64,000 nt of DNA from Roseobacter cerasinus (lineage in GTDB: Bacteria; Pseudomonadota; Alphaproteobacteria; Rhodobacterales; Rhodobacteraceae): assembly GCF_009811755.1 (NCBI RefSeq), contig NZ_BLIV01000006.1, positions 1-64,000 on the forward strand, written 5' to 3'. Under the pieces are notes generated by a model. That model was not told where the DNA came from. It saw nothing but the letters and a program-made list of their open reading frames with translations, and searched no databases. Shown here piece after piece: positions 1-10,321 of this stretch. The position numbers were made by a program, and so were the translations under genes. Positions within the stretch are counted from its first letter, which is position 1; each line of letters starts with the position of its first letter.

Positions 1-124
1 AGGCGATCAGCTCGATCTCGTCACGCTGACGGCCAAGCTCCCGGGTCACAGCATCGAAGATCTCAGGATCACTCTCAGACAAAGACTGTGTAAAAAAACC
101 AGGGGCACGGTGCGGGGCGTTCAT
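1..124 (-). CDS. glyA: Serine hydroxymethyltransferase, N-terminal fragment
   Basis: Only the first 41 codons are in the window; the gene runs off the left edge on the minus strand. The translation contains the family N-terminal segment SDPEIFDAVTREL followed by a QRDEIELIA stretch, which matches the start of GlyA, the PLP enzyme interconverting serine and glycine with tetrahydrofolate. The ATG at 122-124 has a GGGAG ribosome site 7-8 bases upstream, so the start is well supported. It is divergent from the NAD kinase gene across about 220 bases in which I see no clear element. The active-site lysine lies outside the window. Confidence 0.8.
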   Translation of the reverse strand, partial: MNAPHRAPGFFTQSLSESDPEIFDAVTRELGRQRDEIELIA

Positions 125-344
125 GGGGATCTCCCTCTCGAATGAGCAAATTTTGCGGTTTCCTATCGGAAACCAAACCGCCGGGAAAGGCAGTAAAGCG
201 ACGTCTGGGCCAGTCTTAGCGGCATTCATAAGGGCTTGGGCTTTGTCACGCAATCACGCAAGGCGCGCCAATTCCGCGCAACGCTGGTCACCGGGCCGGA
301 TATGTGCTTGTTTCGGATCAATAAGTCCTGGATCGGAAACCTCG

Positions 345-1106
345 ATGCCCGAAAAAATTGCCTTCGCTGCGGCTCATGCCGAGGTGGCACAAACCGCCAG
401 GGCGGCACTGATCACGCGATATGGCAACGCAACGCCAGAGGAGGCGGATGTGATTGTGGCTCTTGGTGGCGACGGTTTCATGCTCCAGACACTGCATGCA
501 GCTCAACACCTCAGTGCGCCGGTCTACGGCATGAACCGCGGCACCATCGGCTTTCTGATGAACACCTACTCCGAGACGGATCTGCCTGCCCGTCTTGCCG
601 CTGCTGAAGAGGCGGAGTTGAACCCCTTGAGCATGGTCGCCACTGGCGCGGACGGCACCGTGACCCAAGCCCTTGCCATCAACGAAGTATCGCTGCTGCG
701 CGCCGGCCCACAGGCGGCAAAGCTCAAAATCACCGTAGACGGGCGACTGCGGCTTGCTGAACTCGTTTGTGATGGGGCTCTGGTGAGCACGCCTGCCGGT
801 TCCACCGCCTACAATTATTCAGCCCACGGCCCCATTCTGCCCATCGGCTCCGAAGTCCTGGCATTGACCGCCATGAGCGCTTTCCGACCTCGGCGTTGGC
901 GCGGTGCCTTGCTGCCCATGACGGCGGTTGTCGAGATCGACGTGCTGGAACCGGAAAAACGCCCGGTCATGGCCGAGGCGGACGCGAACTCCGTGATGGA
1001 TGTGTTGCGTGTGAAGATCCAATCCGACCCTACGGTGGTGCACCGCATCCTCTTTGACCCTGGTCACGGGCTTGAGGAGCGGCTTATCAACGAGCAATTC
1101 ACGTGA
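345..1106 (+). CDS. nadK: NAD kinase
   Basis: This 253-residue protein phosphorylates NAD to NADP in the cytoplasm. The family GGDG motif is at residues 41-44, followed by the NE pair at 113-114 and the conserved TPAGSTAY segment at 149-156, all in the usual order and spacing. The length matches compact alphaproteobacterial NadK. An open frame extends upstream to 123, but that extra part has no NadK character; the start at 345 (MPEKIAF) puts the first beta strand at the terminus. Its stop overlaps the GTG start of the next gene in a 4-base GTGA, suggesting translational coupling. Confidence 0.9.
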   Translation: MPEKIAFAAAHAEVAQTARAALITRYGNATPEEADVIVALGGDGFMLQTLHAAQHLSAPVYGMNRGTIGFLMNTYSETDLPARLAAAEEAELNPLSMVATGADGTVTQALAINEVSLLRAGPQAAKLKITVDGRLRLAELVCDGALVSTPAGSTAYNYSAHGPILPIGSEVLALTAMSAFRPRRWRGALLPMTAVVEIDVLEPEKRPVMAEADANSVMDVLRVKIQSDPTVVHRILFDPGHGLEERLINEQFT

Positions 1107-2332
1107 TCCTGACGCCGGAAATCGGTCCGGCAGCCCCGCGCGGGCTCTGTACCGATTGCGGGGTGTCACGAATGAAAAACGCCAAGGCTTGCGGGCACGC
1201 CTGCCAGTTCATCGCGCCCGATTATCCCGCGCTGGAGACACGCGTGCACGCGCGCGCGCGCAGTCATTGTGACGAGCGGTTTTTCGGACCGTTCCAAGCG
1301 ATGTACCGGGCTGAAATGGTGGTGCCTCGCGCCGGCGCGCAATGGACGGGTATCACAACCTCACTGGGCGCGCGATTGCTGGAGCAAAATGCGGTGCAGG
1401 CGGTTTTGACAATGATCCCGGACGCGACGGATCGCTGGCGCCCGCACCCTGCGCTGATTACCGAAGCAGCGGATATGGCGCAGGCGCGGGGGATGCGCAT
1501 GGGCTATGCGCCGCTTCTTGCTCTGCTGGAACAGGCCCAGGCGCAGGGGTTCACGCGCTTGGCCGTTATCGGCATCCCCTGCCAGATCTACGCGCTGCGC
1601 TGCCTGGAGGCAGAGCTGGGGCTGGAGCGGCTCTACGTGATCGGCACACCCTGCTCGGACAATACCACAACCGAGAACTTCCATAAGTTTCTCGGCCTTC
1701 TGGATACGGATCCTGACGCGATAGACTACCTTGAGTTTCGAGCGGACTACCGAGTCGAACTGCGCTACACCGACGGGCGCCAGCGTCTCATCCCTTTTCT
1801 CAAATTGCCCATTTCCGACTTGCCGCAAGATTTCTTTCCGCTCACCTGTCGGACCTGTGTCGACTATACCAATGCGCTTGCCGATATAACGGTGGGTTAT
1901 ATGGGCGGCGAGGGCCAGCAGTGGCTGCTGGTGCGCAACGACAGAGGGGCCGAGATGCTGGCGGCCCTCGGGCCTGATATCCGGCTGAGCGCCCCGGGCA
2001 GCGCGGGCAAGCGGGCGGGCGCCGTGAAAGGCTTTGTCGCCAACACCGAGCGCGCGGCAGGCGGCCTGCCGCTGCGCCGGATGCCAGAGTGGCTCCGCCC
2101 CCTCGTCAGCTGGCTGCAGCCGCGCTTTGGCCCCCGCGGGTTGGAGTTTGCCCGCGCCCGGGTCGAGATGAAGGCGGCCGAGACCATCCTGCACCTGCGC
2201 CGCGCCGCTCCGGCAAAAATGAAGAACATGATCCCGCAGCACGTGTGGGACATCGCAGCACCCTACGAGCTGAGGCCCGCACCGGAGGAACAGCCCGCTT
2301 CTTCTGGCCAAAAATATCTCGGGGGAGACTGA
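1103..2332 (+). CDS. FrhB-family iron-sulfur flavoprotein, BciB/HCAR-like
   Basis: A 409-residue protein of the coenzyme F420 hydrogenase beta subunit family. Visible features are an N-terminal cysteine cluster (CTDCG at 16-20, Cys30, Cys34), a GAQWTGI motif, IGIPCQIYALRC, IGTPCSDNTTT and, further on, CRTCVDYTNALAD followed by VGYMG. From memory of the family, this order closely follows BciB, the ferredoxin-dependent 8-vinyl reductase of chlorophyll synthesis, and plant 7-hydroxymethyl chlorophyll a reductase. No other pigment gene is nearby, so the substrate is unknown. It starts with GTG overlapping the nadK stop. The last ten codons (SSGQKYLGGD) are supplied by a dispersed repeat, so the natural C-terminus may have been altered. 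Confidence 0.75.
   Translation: MILTPEIGPAAPRGLCTDCGVSRMKNAKACGHACQFIAPDYPALETRVHARARSHCDERFFGPFQAMYRAEMVVPRAGAQWTGITTSLGARLLEQNAVQAVLTMIPDATDRWRPHPALITEAADMAQARGMRMGYAPLLALLEQAQAQGFTRLAVIGIPCQIYALRCLEAELGLERLYVIGTPCSDNTTTENFHKFLGLLDTDPDAIDYLEFRADYRVELRYTDGRQRLIPFLKLPISDLPQDFFPLTCRTCVDYTNALADITVGYMGGEGQQWLLVRNDRGAEMLAALGPDIRLSAPGSAGKRAGAVKGFVANTERAAGGLPLRRMPEWLRPLVSWLQPRFGPRGLEFARARVEMKAAETILHLRRAAPAKMKNMIPQHVWDIAAPYELRPAPEEQPASSGQKYLGGD
2296..2327 (-). repeat. Dispersed repeat family B, copy 1 (within 3' end of a CDS)
   Basis: On the minus strand it reads GATATTTTTGGCCAGAAGAAG preceded by a C-rich block. It matches the copy at 10363-10392 at nearly every position and more weakly two sites near 25.2-25.4 kb. 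Here it overlaps the last codons of the FrhB-family gene. Confidence 0.65.
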
Positions 2333-2345
2333 GCCAAAGGCTCAG
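2329..2345. terminator. Possible bidirectional hairpin between convergent genes
   Basis: CTGAGCC, loop AAA, GGCTCAG forms a perfect 7-bp stem that includes the stop codon of the FrhB-family gene; a second short GC hairpin (GGGGGC-TG-GCCCCC) follows at 2348-2361. It lies between two convergent genes. There is no T-run, so Rho-independent termination is uncertain. Confidence 0.4.
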
Positions 2346-2362
2346 GCGGGGGCTGGCCCCCA

Positions 2363-2920
2363 CTACCCGCGCGGGGCCAGATAGCCCCGTACGATGTCGG
2401 CAGTACGGTCTGCATCCAGAACGGGCGGCAGGAGCGTCAGCATCTCGCCCTCACCATCCAGCAGATGCACAAAGCTGCCATGCGAATAGATCCAGCCGTA
2501 TTCGGGGTCTTCAAAGAGCGGCTCCACCGCTATTGCAAAGGCGTCATAGGCTATTTGCAAAGCCCGCTGATCTCCGGTCAAGCCAATGAAATCCCGGTGG
2601 ATTTCCGCAAGCGGCGCGCCCATGGTCTCGATCCGGTCCTGTTCCGGTGCCACGGTGATCATCACCGGGGTGACCGCGATGCCCTCCTCGGCGAGCATAT
2701 CCACCACCTCGGCCATGAGCGGCAGAGCGGCCGAGCAGATGTTGAGGCAATTGGCGTAGCCGAAGAACAAGAGCTGCGCATGGCCTTGGGGGTCCGCCTG
2801 CGTGCGGGTCTCGCCGAACTGGTTGGTCAGCGCGTAGGCGCCCCCCAGATCGAAGGGCAGAGGCGTCTCTGCCGCGGCCCCGCTCGCCGCCAGCACGGCC
2901 AGCGCCAACGCGCGCAGCAT
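2363..2920 (-). CDS. SCO1/SenC family copper-binding redox protein
   Basis: A 185-residue exported thioredoxin-fold protein with an N-terminal signal peptide (about residues 1-17). The copper-binding pair is present as NCLNIC (Cys58 and Cys62, CxxxC) and the distal histidine is His147 in the YSHGSF segment. SCO proteins deliver copper to, or reduce, the CuA centre of cytochrome oxidases; some act in other periplasmic redox tasks. It is the third gene of a minus-strand trio, and its start overlaps the stop of the preceding gene by one base. No oxidase gene is nearby, so the client protein is not evident. Confidence 0.82.
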   Translation of the reverse strand: MLRALALAVLAASGAAAETPLPFDLGGAYALTNQFGETRTQADPQGHAQLLFFGYANCLNICSAALPLMAEVVDMLAEEGIAVTPVMITVAPEQDRIETMGAPLAEIHRDFIGLTGDQRALQIAYDAFAIAVEPLFEDPEYGWIYSHGSFVHLLDGEGEMLTLLPPVLDADRTADIVRGYLAPRG

Positions 2921-3483
2921 CAGAAATTCTCTTCCGCGTAAGCCGCGTCTGCCTCAAGCCCAAGCCCGAGGTAGCCTTCCGAGGCGATGATCTCCTTGAT
3001 GCGCGGATCGCGACGGAACCAGGGCCCCTTGCCCGCCGCCTCCGGGTGCGCCTCGGCCCATTTCTTCGTCCAGGTATTGGCCTTGATCCAGTCGGCGCCC
3101 CCCGCTTTGATCCGCTGCACCAGATAGATGTTGCGGGCGTTCAGATCCGCGTCCTCGACCATCAGCCCGTCCACTTCGATCACCTGCCCGCAGAAGGGCG
3201 CAAGCTCGGCCACGGCGCCGGTGAAGGCGGGCTGGGAGTTCTTCATCGGCAGCACCATCACGTCGTCCGCTGTACGGATGAGCCCCAGCTGCCGGGTGCC
3301 ATCGCCGCAGTTCTCGGGGCAATCGCCGCTGAGCTCGCAGAGCACATCGACGACCCTCGCCTCGAAGCGCGCGGGCACTTCGGCGTAGAGGTTCCAGGAG
3401 CGCGCCTCGGAGCCTTCGGAAAAATCCTGCGCCGCTAGAGGGCTGGCGATCAGGGCGATGAGAGCTGTCAGTTTGCGCATCAT
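2920..3483 (-). CDS. Secreted protein of unknown function with cysteine cluster
   Basis: I do not recognise this 187-residue protein. It has a clear signal peptide (hydrophobic residues 5-18 ending LAAQ), then a small cysteine cluster CELSGDCPENCGDG (Cys49, Cys55, Cys59) and a further cysteine at 98. The C-terminal third contains WIKANTWTKKWAE and is rich in Trp and charged residues. The start overlaps the stop of the upstream gene by ATGA, and its own stop overlaps the SCO gene start, so the three are almost certainly one operon. A periplasmic role in metal or thiol chemistry is an inference from the context only. Confidence 0.7.
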   Translation of the reverse strand: MMRKLTALIALIASPLAAQDFSEGSEARSWNLYAEVPARFEARVVDVLCELSGDCPENCGDGTRQLGLIRTADDVMVLPMKNSQPAFTGAVAELAPFCGQVIEVDGLMVEDADLNARNIYLVQRIKAGGADWIKANTWTKKWAEAHPEAAGKGPWFRRDPRIKEIIASEGYLGLGLEADAAYAEENF

Positions 3484-3923
3484 TTAGGCTCCGGGAAAGA
3501 GAAGGGCGGCACGGTGCCATAGTCTTCATGGGTGGGGGTCACGATGTCCATGTCGCTGACGACCTCGCTCACCACGATGTAGTTGAGCCCGTCGCGTTCA
3601 TAGACCATGCCATCGGCGGTCACCGTATGCGCGGCGAGGCTGAGCTGCGTGTCGCCGCTGGCGGAACCGGCATCCTGTGCGATCTTCAGCACCATGTAGA
3701 CGGTGCCGTCTTCGGCCAGCAGGCCGACCGGAATACCGCCCGCCGAGCACCAGAGCGCGCAGGTGTGATGCGCCGAGCCCACCACAGCATCCGGCCCCCC
3801 CATGACACCCGAATAATAGCACCAGGTGTCGATGATCTCACCGGTCACCTGGATCCGCGTGCGCTCGGCCGAGAGGGCGGGGAGGGCGAGGCTGCTGAGC
3901 AGCAGCGGCAGGGCGTATCGCAT
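3480..3923 (-). CDS. Secreted Cys/His-rich protein of unknown function
   Basis: First gene of the SCO trio; 147 residues. A signal peptide occupies about residues 1-19. The mature part has a beta-rich pattern opening with GEIIDTWCYYSGVMGG and then AHHTCALWCSAGG, giving Cys35, His52, His53, Cys55 and Cys59, a plausible metal or heme-edge binding set. I do not recognise a named family with confidence. The start at 3923 follows a purine-rich GGAGACG sequence in its leader. It overlaps the next gene by 4 bases. Function unknown; the context suggests a periplasmic partner of the SCO protein. Confidence 0.7.
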   Translation of the reverse strand: MRYALPLLLSSLALPALSAERTRIQVTGEIIDTWCYYSGVMGGPDAVVGSAHHTCALWCSAGGIPVGLLAEDGTVYMVLKIAQDAGSASGDTQLSLAAHTVTADGMVYERDGLNYIVVSEVVSDMDIVTPTHEDYGTVPPFSFPEPK

Positions 3924-4107
3924 CGGTCGTCTCCTTCATGACGTTGCGGAAAGCCTACGAGGCACGCGGGGTTCGCGCAATGCGCGAAAACCGGCCTGCC
4001 GATCACTTTTTTCGGGGAACCAAGTCCGGCGATGTGGCGTTGGCCCGGCAAGAGCATGTGATGCCCATATGCTCGGTTCAACGAGATCAACTGCAAAGGA
4101 GAGACCA

Positions 4108-4317
4108 ATGAACTGGGACATTATCAAAGGCAACTGGAAACAGATGAAGGGTCAGGTCCAATCGAAATGGGGTGAGTTGACCGATGACGAGATCGACCAG
4201 GCGGAGGGCGACCGCGCGCGCCTCGCCGGGCTCATCCAGGAGCGCTATGGCGTGGCCAGGGATGAGGCAGAGCGCCAGATCGACGCCTTCATCGCACAGC
4301 ATAAATCAGCCGCGTAA
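4108..4317 (+). CDS. CsbD family stress-response protein
   Basis: A 69-residue acidic, helical protein beginning MNWDIIKGNWKQMKG and containing the family pattern WGELTDDEIDQAEGDRARLAGLI in two pieces of the usual spacing. CsbD-like proteins are general-stress proteins of unknown biochemical role. The ATG at 4108 has a strong AAAGGAGAG ribosome site 5-6 bases upstream. It stands alone between a divergent operon and a convergent hydrolase and is followed by a good intrinsic terminator, so it is probably a monocistronic, highly expressed unit. Confidence 0.88.
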   Translation: MNWDIIKGNWKQMKGQVQSKWGELTDDEIDQAEGDRARLAGLIQERYGVARDEAERQIDAFIAQHKSAA

Positions 4318-4340
4318 TTACCTCGTCGAGGCTGATTTTT

Positions 4341-4371
4341 TAAAGGGCGGTCCCAAGGGGGCCGTCCTTTT
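4341..4371 (+). terminator. Intrinsic terminator after the CsbD gene
   Basis: AAAGGGCGGTCC and GGCCGTCCTTT form a 12-bp stem with two G-T pairs around a short loop, preceded by a T-run (for the opposite strand) and followed by TTTTA. The symmetry fits termination of the convergent genes on either side. Confidence 0.7.
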
Positions 4372-4375
4372 ACGT

Positions 4376-5338
4376 TCAAGGAGCAGGCAGTACGGACGCC
4401 AAAGCTGCCTCGAACTGAGCAGGGCCTTCCACCTGAGGGATGTGCCCGAGACCGGGCAGAACACTCAACTTGGCGCCGGGCACCAGCGCGGCGAGTATTT
4501 CCCCTTGGTTGAGGGGGGTCACGCTGTCTTTTTCGCCCCATAGGAAGGCCGTCGGCAGGGTTAGAGCGCGATAGGCTTCCGGGTGTGTGGACCGTGCCTC
4601 AATGGGCGGCACAAGCAAGGCAGGCAACCACTCGGCAAAGGCGGCGGTGCTGCCCATCCGCACCATGGGGCGCTGCAGAACTGCAACCACCTCATCGCTT
4701 GCGGCCTCTTTCACATGGATCAGAGATTTCAGTAGGCGTTTGGTGAGCAACGGGTTGGTGGCCGTGGCGGACAGCGCCATTTCTCGCATGGTTGCGCTGC
4801 GCAGGGGCAAGGGCAGGGGCTTGTCCGTCAGGTGGCTATCGAGCCCAAGCGCGCCATCGACCACCACAAGACCGGCGAACGCATCCGGGTCGCGCATGGC
4901 CGCTTCAACACCCGCGCCCGCACCAAAAGAATGCGCCACCAGCACAGGGCGGATCTCCATTGTCTGGATCAGGGCCAGCAGGCGATCTGCGCTGCGTGTG
5001 CGGCTGTAGTCCCCATCCGCCGCGCGCTCCGAGAAGCCGAAGGGCGGCATGTCAAACCCGATGGCGCGATATCCCAGGGCAGCCATCGTCTCCAATGTCG
5101 GTTGCCAGAGGCCGGACCAAGCCGCCGTTCCGTGCAGAAAGAGCAGAACCGTCCCGTCCTTTGGCCCATATTCCAGCACGAAGATCTGGCCTTCGGTCGT
5201 GGCGACCAGCCTGCCACTGTCAGGCAGCACAGCGGCAAGTGGTTGGGTCTCGCGCAAGGTGGCTGCCCCCCGAAAGCCCAGAGGAACAGCGATGAGGCCT
5301 ATCAGAAAGACAAGGATGAGGCGGCCCAGCCAGCGCAT
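4376..5338 (-). CDS. Alpha/beta hydrolase, membrane-anchored
   Basis: A 320-residue alpha/beta hydrolase. An N-terminal hydrophobic segment (about residues 6-22) is a membrane anchor or signal. The oxyanion HG pair is at 69-70, the nucleophile elbow is AHSFGA with Ser137, the acid is Asp271 in WGEKDSVTP and the base is His299 in GLGHIP, so a full catalytic triad is present. The substrate cannot be predicted. I start it at 5338, two bases past the prpE stop, because a longer frame would run into prpE and adds no family sequence. It is likely cotranscribed with prpE. Confidence 0.8.
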   Translation of the reverse strand: MRWLGRLILVFLIGLIAVPLGFRGAATLRETQPLAAVLPDSGRLVATTEGQIFVLEYGPKDGTVLLFLHGTAAWSGLWQPTLETMAALGYRAIGFDMPPFGFSERAADGDYSRTRSADRLLALIQTMEIRPVLVAHSFGAGAGVEAAMRDPDAFAGLVVVDGALGLDSHLTDKPLPLPLRSATMREMALSATATNPLLTKRLLKSLIHVKEAASDEVVAVLQRPMVRMGSTAAFAEWLPALLVPPIEARSTHPEAYRALTLPTAFLWGEKDSVTPLNQGEILAALVPGAKLSVLPGLGHIPQVEGPAQFEAALASVLPAP

Positions 5339-5339
5339 G

Positions 5340-7229
5340 TCAGTTGGCGTAGCCAACGGTTTGCAGCGCCGCCTTGATTTCATCGAGGATCGCCGGGTCG
5401 TCGATGGTGGCGGGCATCTTGAACGCCTGGCTGTCGGCGATCTTCACCACCGTGCCGCGCAGGATCTTGCCCGAGCGGGTCTTGGGCAGCCGGTCCACGA
5501 CGACGGCAGTCTTGAAGGCCGCCACCGGCCCGATCTGATCGCGCACGAGCTTCACGCATTCCTGCGTGATCTCGTCGTGGGGTCGGTTCACGCCCGAGGT
5601 CAGGCACAAAAGCCCCAGCGGGGACTGCCCCTTCAGCGCATCGGAGACCCCGACAACGGCGCATTCGGCCACATCCGGGTGCGCGGCGAGCACTTCTTCC
5701 ATCGCGCCGGTCGAAAGCCGGTGGCCTGCGACATTGATCACGTCATCGGTGCGCGCCATGATGTAGAGATAGCCGTCGTCGTCGATCATGCCCGCATCCC
5801 CGGTCTCGTAATAGCCCGGGAAGGTGGTCAGGTAGCTCTTCTGAAACCGCTCGGTCGCGTTCCAGAGTGTGGGCAGTGTGCCCGGCGGCAGCGGCAGCTT
5901 GATTGCAATGGCGCCGAGTTCGCCCGGCGCCTGCGGGTGACCCGCTTCATCGAGGATCTGTACGTCATAGCCGGGCATCGCCACGGTGGGCGAACCGATC
6001 TTTACGGGCAGCGCCTCGAGCCCGGCGGGATTGCCCGCGATGGTGTAGCCCGTCTCGGTCTGCCACCAGTGGTCATAGACCGGCACCTGCAGCAGGTTCT
6101 GGGCCCATTCGATGGTGTCCGGGTCGGCACGCTCTCCTGCAAGGTACAGGGCGCGCAGGCCGGAGAGGTCGTATTTCGCCTTGTAGGTGCCTTTCGGATC
6201 CTCCCGCTTCACCGCCCGGATGGCCGTGGGCGCAGTAAAGAAACTGCGCACGTTATGTTCGGAAATCACCCGCCAGAAGGTGCCGGGGTCCGGCGTGCCA
6301 ACGGGTTTGCCCTCAAAGACGACGGTGGTGTTACCGTGGATGAGCGGCGCGTAGCAGATGTAGCTGTGGCCCACGACCCAGCCCACGTCGGAGGCGGCCC
6401 AGAATACATCGCCCGGGTCGCATTGGTAGATGTTCTTCATCGTCCAGTTCAGCGCCACCAGATGCCCGCCGGTGGGGCGCACGACGCCCTTGGGCGCGCC
6501 GGTGGTGCCGGAGGTATAAAGGATATAGGCGGGGTGATTGCCCTCGACCGGCACACAGGCGGCGGGTGCGACACCCTCCTGCGCGGCGTGCCAATCCAGA
6601 TCACGCCCCGGGATCAGGTCCGCCCGTTCCTGTTCGCGTTGCAGGATGAGGCAGACATCCGGGCGATGCTGAGCCTGTGCAATCGCGTCATCAAGCAGCG
6701 GCTTGTAGTGGATCACCCGTCCCGGTTCGATCCCGCAAGAGGCTGCCAGGATCGCCTTGGGCGCGCAATCATCAATGCGCACGGCCAACTCATGCGCGGC
6801 AAAGCCACCGAACACAACCGAGTGAATGGCACCGATGCGGGCGCAGGCCAGCATCGCTTCCAATGCCTCAGGCACCATTGGCATATAGATGATCACCCGG
6901 TCGCCCTTGGTCACGCCCTGCGCAACCAGCGCCCCCGCCAGAGAGGCCACACGGGTTTGCAGCTCCGCGTAGGTCAGCGTCGATTTGCTTCCTGTGATCG
7001 GGCTGTCATGGATGATCGCGGGCTGATCTCCGCGCCCTTGCTCCACATGACGGTCCACTGCGTTGTAGCAGCCGTTGGTCAGCCCGTCCGCGAACCACTC
7101 ATACATATTGTCGCCGCGATCAAAGAGCGCCTTGCTCGGGGGTTTTGTCCAGTGGATGGCCTTTGCGGCCTGCATCCAGAATGCGTCGGGATCTGCCATG
7201 CTGGCATCATAGGTGGCACGGTAGGTCAT
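5340..7229 (-). CDS. prpE: Propionyl-CoA synthetase (AMP-forming)
   Basis: A 629-residue adenylate-forming enzyme that activates propionate (and more weakly acetate) to the CoA thioester. The N-terminus carries the PrpE-type opening with DPDAFWMQAAKAI and NMYEWF...GLTNGCYNAVDR; the AMP-binding loop YTSGTTGAPKG is near residue 240, ASDVGWVVGHSYI and WWQTETGYTIAG follow, and the acetylatable lysine lies in KTRSGKILRGTV near the C-terminus. These details and the length favour PrpE over Acs. ATG at 7229 has an AGGGGGAG site 8 bases upstream; a TTG six bases earlier is less likely. Confidence 0.88.
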   Translation of the reverse strand: MTYRATYDASMADPDAFWMQAAKAIHWTKPPSKALFDRGDNMYEWFADGLTNGCYNAVDRHVEQGRGDQPAIIHDSPITGSKSTLTYAELQTRVASLAGALVAQGVTKGDRVIIYMPMVPEALEAMLACARIGAIHSVVFGGFAAHELAVRIDDCAPKAILAASCGIEPGRVIHYKPLLDDAIAQAQHRPDVCLILQREQERADLIPGRDLDWHAAQEGVAPAACVPVEGNHPAYILYTSGTTGAPKGVVRPTGGHLVALNWTMKNIYQCDPGDVFWAASDVGWVVGHSYICYAPLIHGNTTVVFEGKPVGTPDPGTFWRVISEHNVRSFFTAPTAIRAVKREDPKGTYKAKYDLSGLRALYLAGERADPDTIEWAQNLLQVPVYDHWWQTETGYTIAGNPAGLEALPVKIGSPTVAMPGYDVQILDEAGHPQAPGELGAIAIKLPLPPGTLPTLWNATERFQKSYLTTFPGYYETGDAGMIDDDGYLYIMARTDDVINVAGHRLSTGAMEEVLAAHPDVAECAVVGVSDALKGQSPLGLLCLTSGVNRPHDEITQECVKLVRDQIGPVAAFKTAVVVDRLPKTRSGKILRGTVVKIADSQAFKMPATIDDPAILDEIKAALQTVGYAN

Positions 7230-7557
7230 GGACAAAACTCCCCCTCATTGGTCCTCGGCGCCATCGTTATGCGCAAGGTGCGGGGGCGTGCAAGCCTGTG
7301 AGGGCTAACGGTGACGCATATTCGCGCCAGACGTGGTCTGCTGCGTACAAGATAGGGCGGCCTTTTGATAGGGACGACCCTGAGTGACGCTGGCCGGGCG
7401 ACCTGCGTCATCAGCGGTTCAGCGTGCAGATGCCTCCAACATGTGAGATGTGTGCATCAAAAGTGGCGCCCTTGCATCGCAGCGGGGCTGCGAGGTGCAC
7501 GGTGGGAGCAGTATCGCCTTAGCGGATGAAAAGGCAGCCCAGGGCGTGAGCGACGCA
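7230..7557. other. Intergenic region without a recognisable gene
   Basis: About 330 bases between prpE and a small lipoprotein gene. Short frames here have no family character. One compact hairpin is visible at 7478-7492 (CGCAGC, loop GGG, GCTGCG) with outer TGCA arms; it has no T-run, and could be part of a terminator or small RNA. The prpE promoter should lie here, but I cannot assign its -35/-10 elements with confidence. Confidence 0.4.
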
Positions 7558-7815
7558 TCAGCGCGCCTCCACGCGGGGGCGCAGGGCTTCGAGGGCGGCA
7601 GCCTGACAATCACCCGGACTGTCGATCAAGCAGCGTTCAGTCCGACCACGGACGTTGACGCGCGACACATCATAGACCCGCTCGCCCGCTTTCAGTGTTT
7701 GCGTTTTGACTGGGTAGGTCTTGCCACGCACCTCGACGGTGCTGGTTCGCTCCGACAACACCTCGGCGCAAGCGGTCAGCATCAACATCGGCAAGATCAG
7801 AAGTGCAGGTTTCAT
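7558..7815 (-). CDS. Small putative lipoprotein
   Basis: An 85-residue protein with a lipoprotein signal: MKPALLILPMLMLTAC ends in a lipobox LTAC with Cys16 as the modified residue. The mature part (about 70 residues) is charged and has two cysteines in the second half (ERCLIDSPGDCQ). No family is recognised. The ATG at 7813-7815 has an AAAGGATG ribosome site. A longer open frame upstream lacks a signal sequence and is not preferred. Confidence 0.65.
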   Translation of the reverse strand: MKPALLILPMLMLTACAEVLSERTSTVEVRGKTYPVKTQTLKAGERVYDVSRVNVRGRTERCLIDSPGDCQAAALEALRPRVEAR

Positions 7816-7954
7816 CGGGTCATCCTTTCCGGAAGGGGAGCATCTATGTCCCAACAGACGTAATGACCTTCCGTTGCCCTTCAACGCGCGCGCGATCACC
7901 TTGGCGCGAGTCAATGTCAGCGGTACCCTTAAGCGGATCAGGTTCCTGCGACGC

Positions 7955-10231
<2,277 letters not shown>

Positions 10232-10256
10232 GGTCGTGCTGTCTCCTGCCCTCGAA

Positions 10257-10274
10257 TAGTTTAGTGTTAAACTA
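10257..10274. promoter_or_regulatory. Palindromic putative operator upstream of maeB
   Basis: TAGTTTA, spacer GTGT, TAAACTA: two perfect 7-bp arms in an AT-rich island within GC-rich DNA, 26 bases upstream of the maeB start. The form resembles MarR/GntR-type operators, but I cannot name the regulator; repression or activation of maeB is inferred from position. Confidence 0.5.
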
Positions 10275-10321
10275 GTTGTGCAGAGTGGCCAAGGTGTTGA
10301 ATGGGTGAGGGGCATCGTCCA

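Noticed and set aside
1103-2332. Evidence for a phototrophic organism
   Set aside because: One BciB-like gene without any other bacteriochlorophyll or reaction-centre gene in the window is not enough.
5340-7229. Acetyl-CoA synthetase (Acs) as the name for the adenylate-forming enzyme
   Set aside because: The N-terminal pattern and shorter length match PrpE better than Acs; activity on acetate is still possible.
5049-7301. A 750-codon open frame on the plus strand opposite prpE
   Set aside because: It has no family motif, is rich in His/Arg/Gly as expected from the antisense of a GC-rich gene, and prpE on the other strand has complete catalytic motifs.
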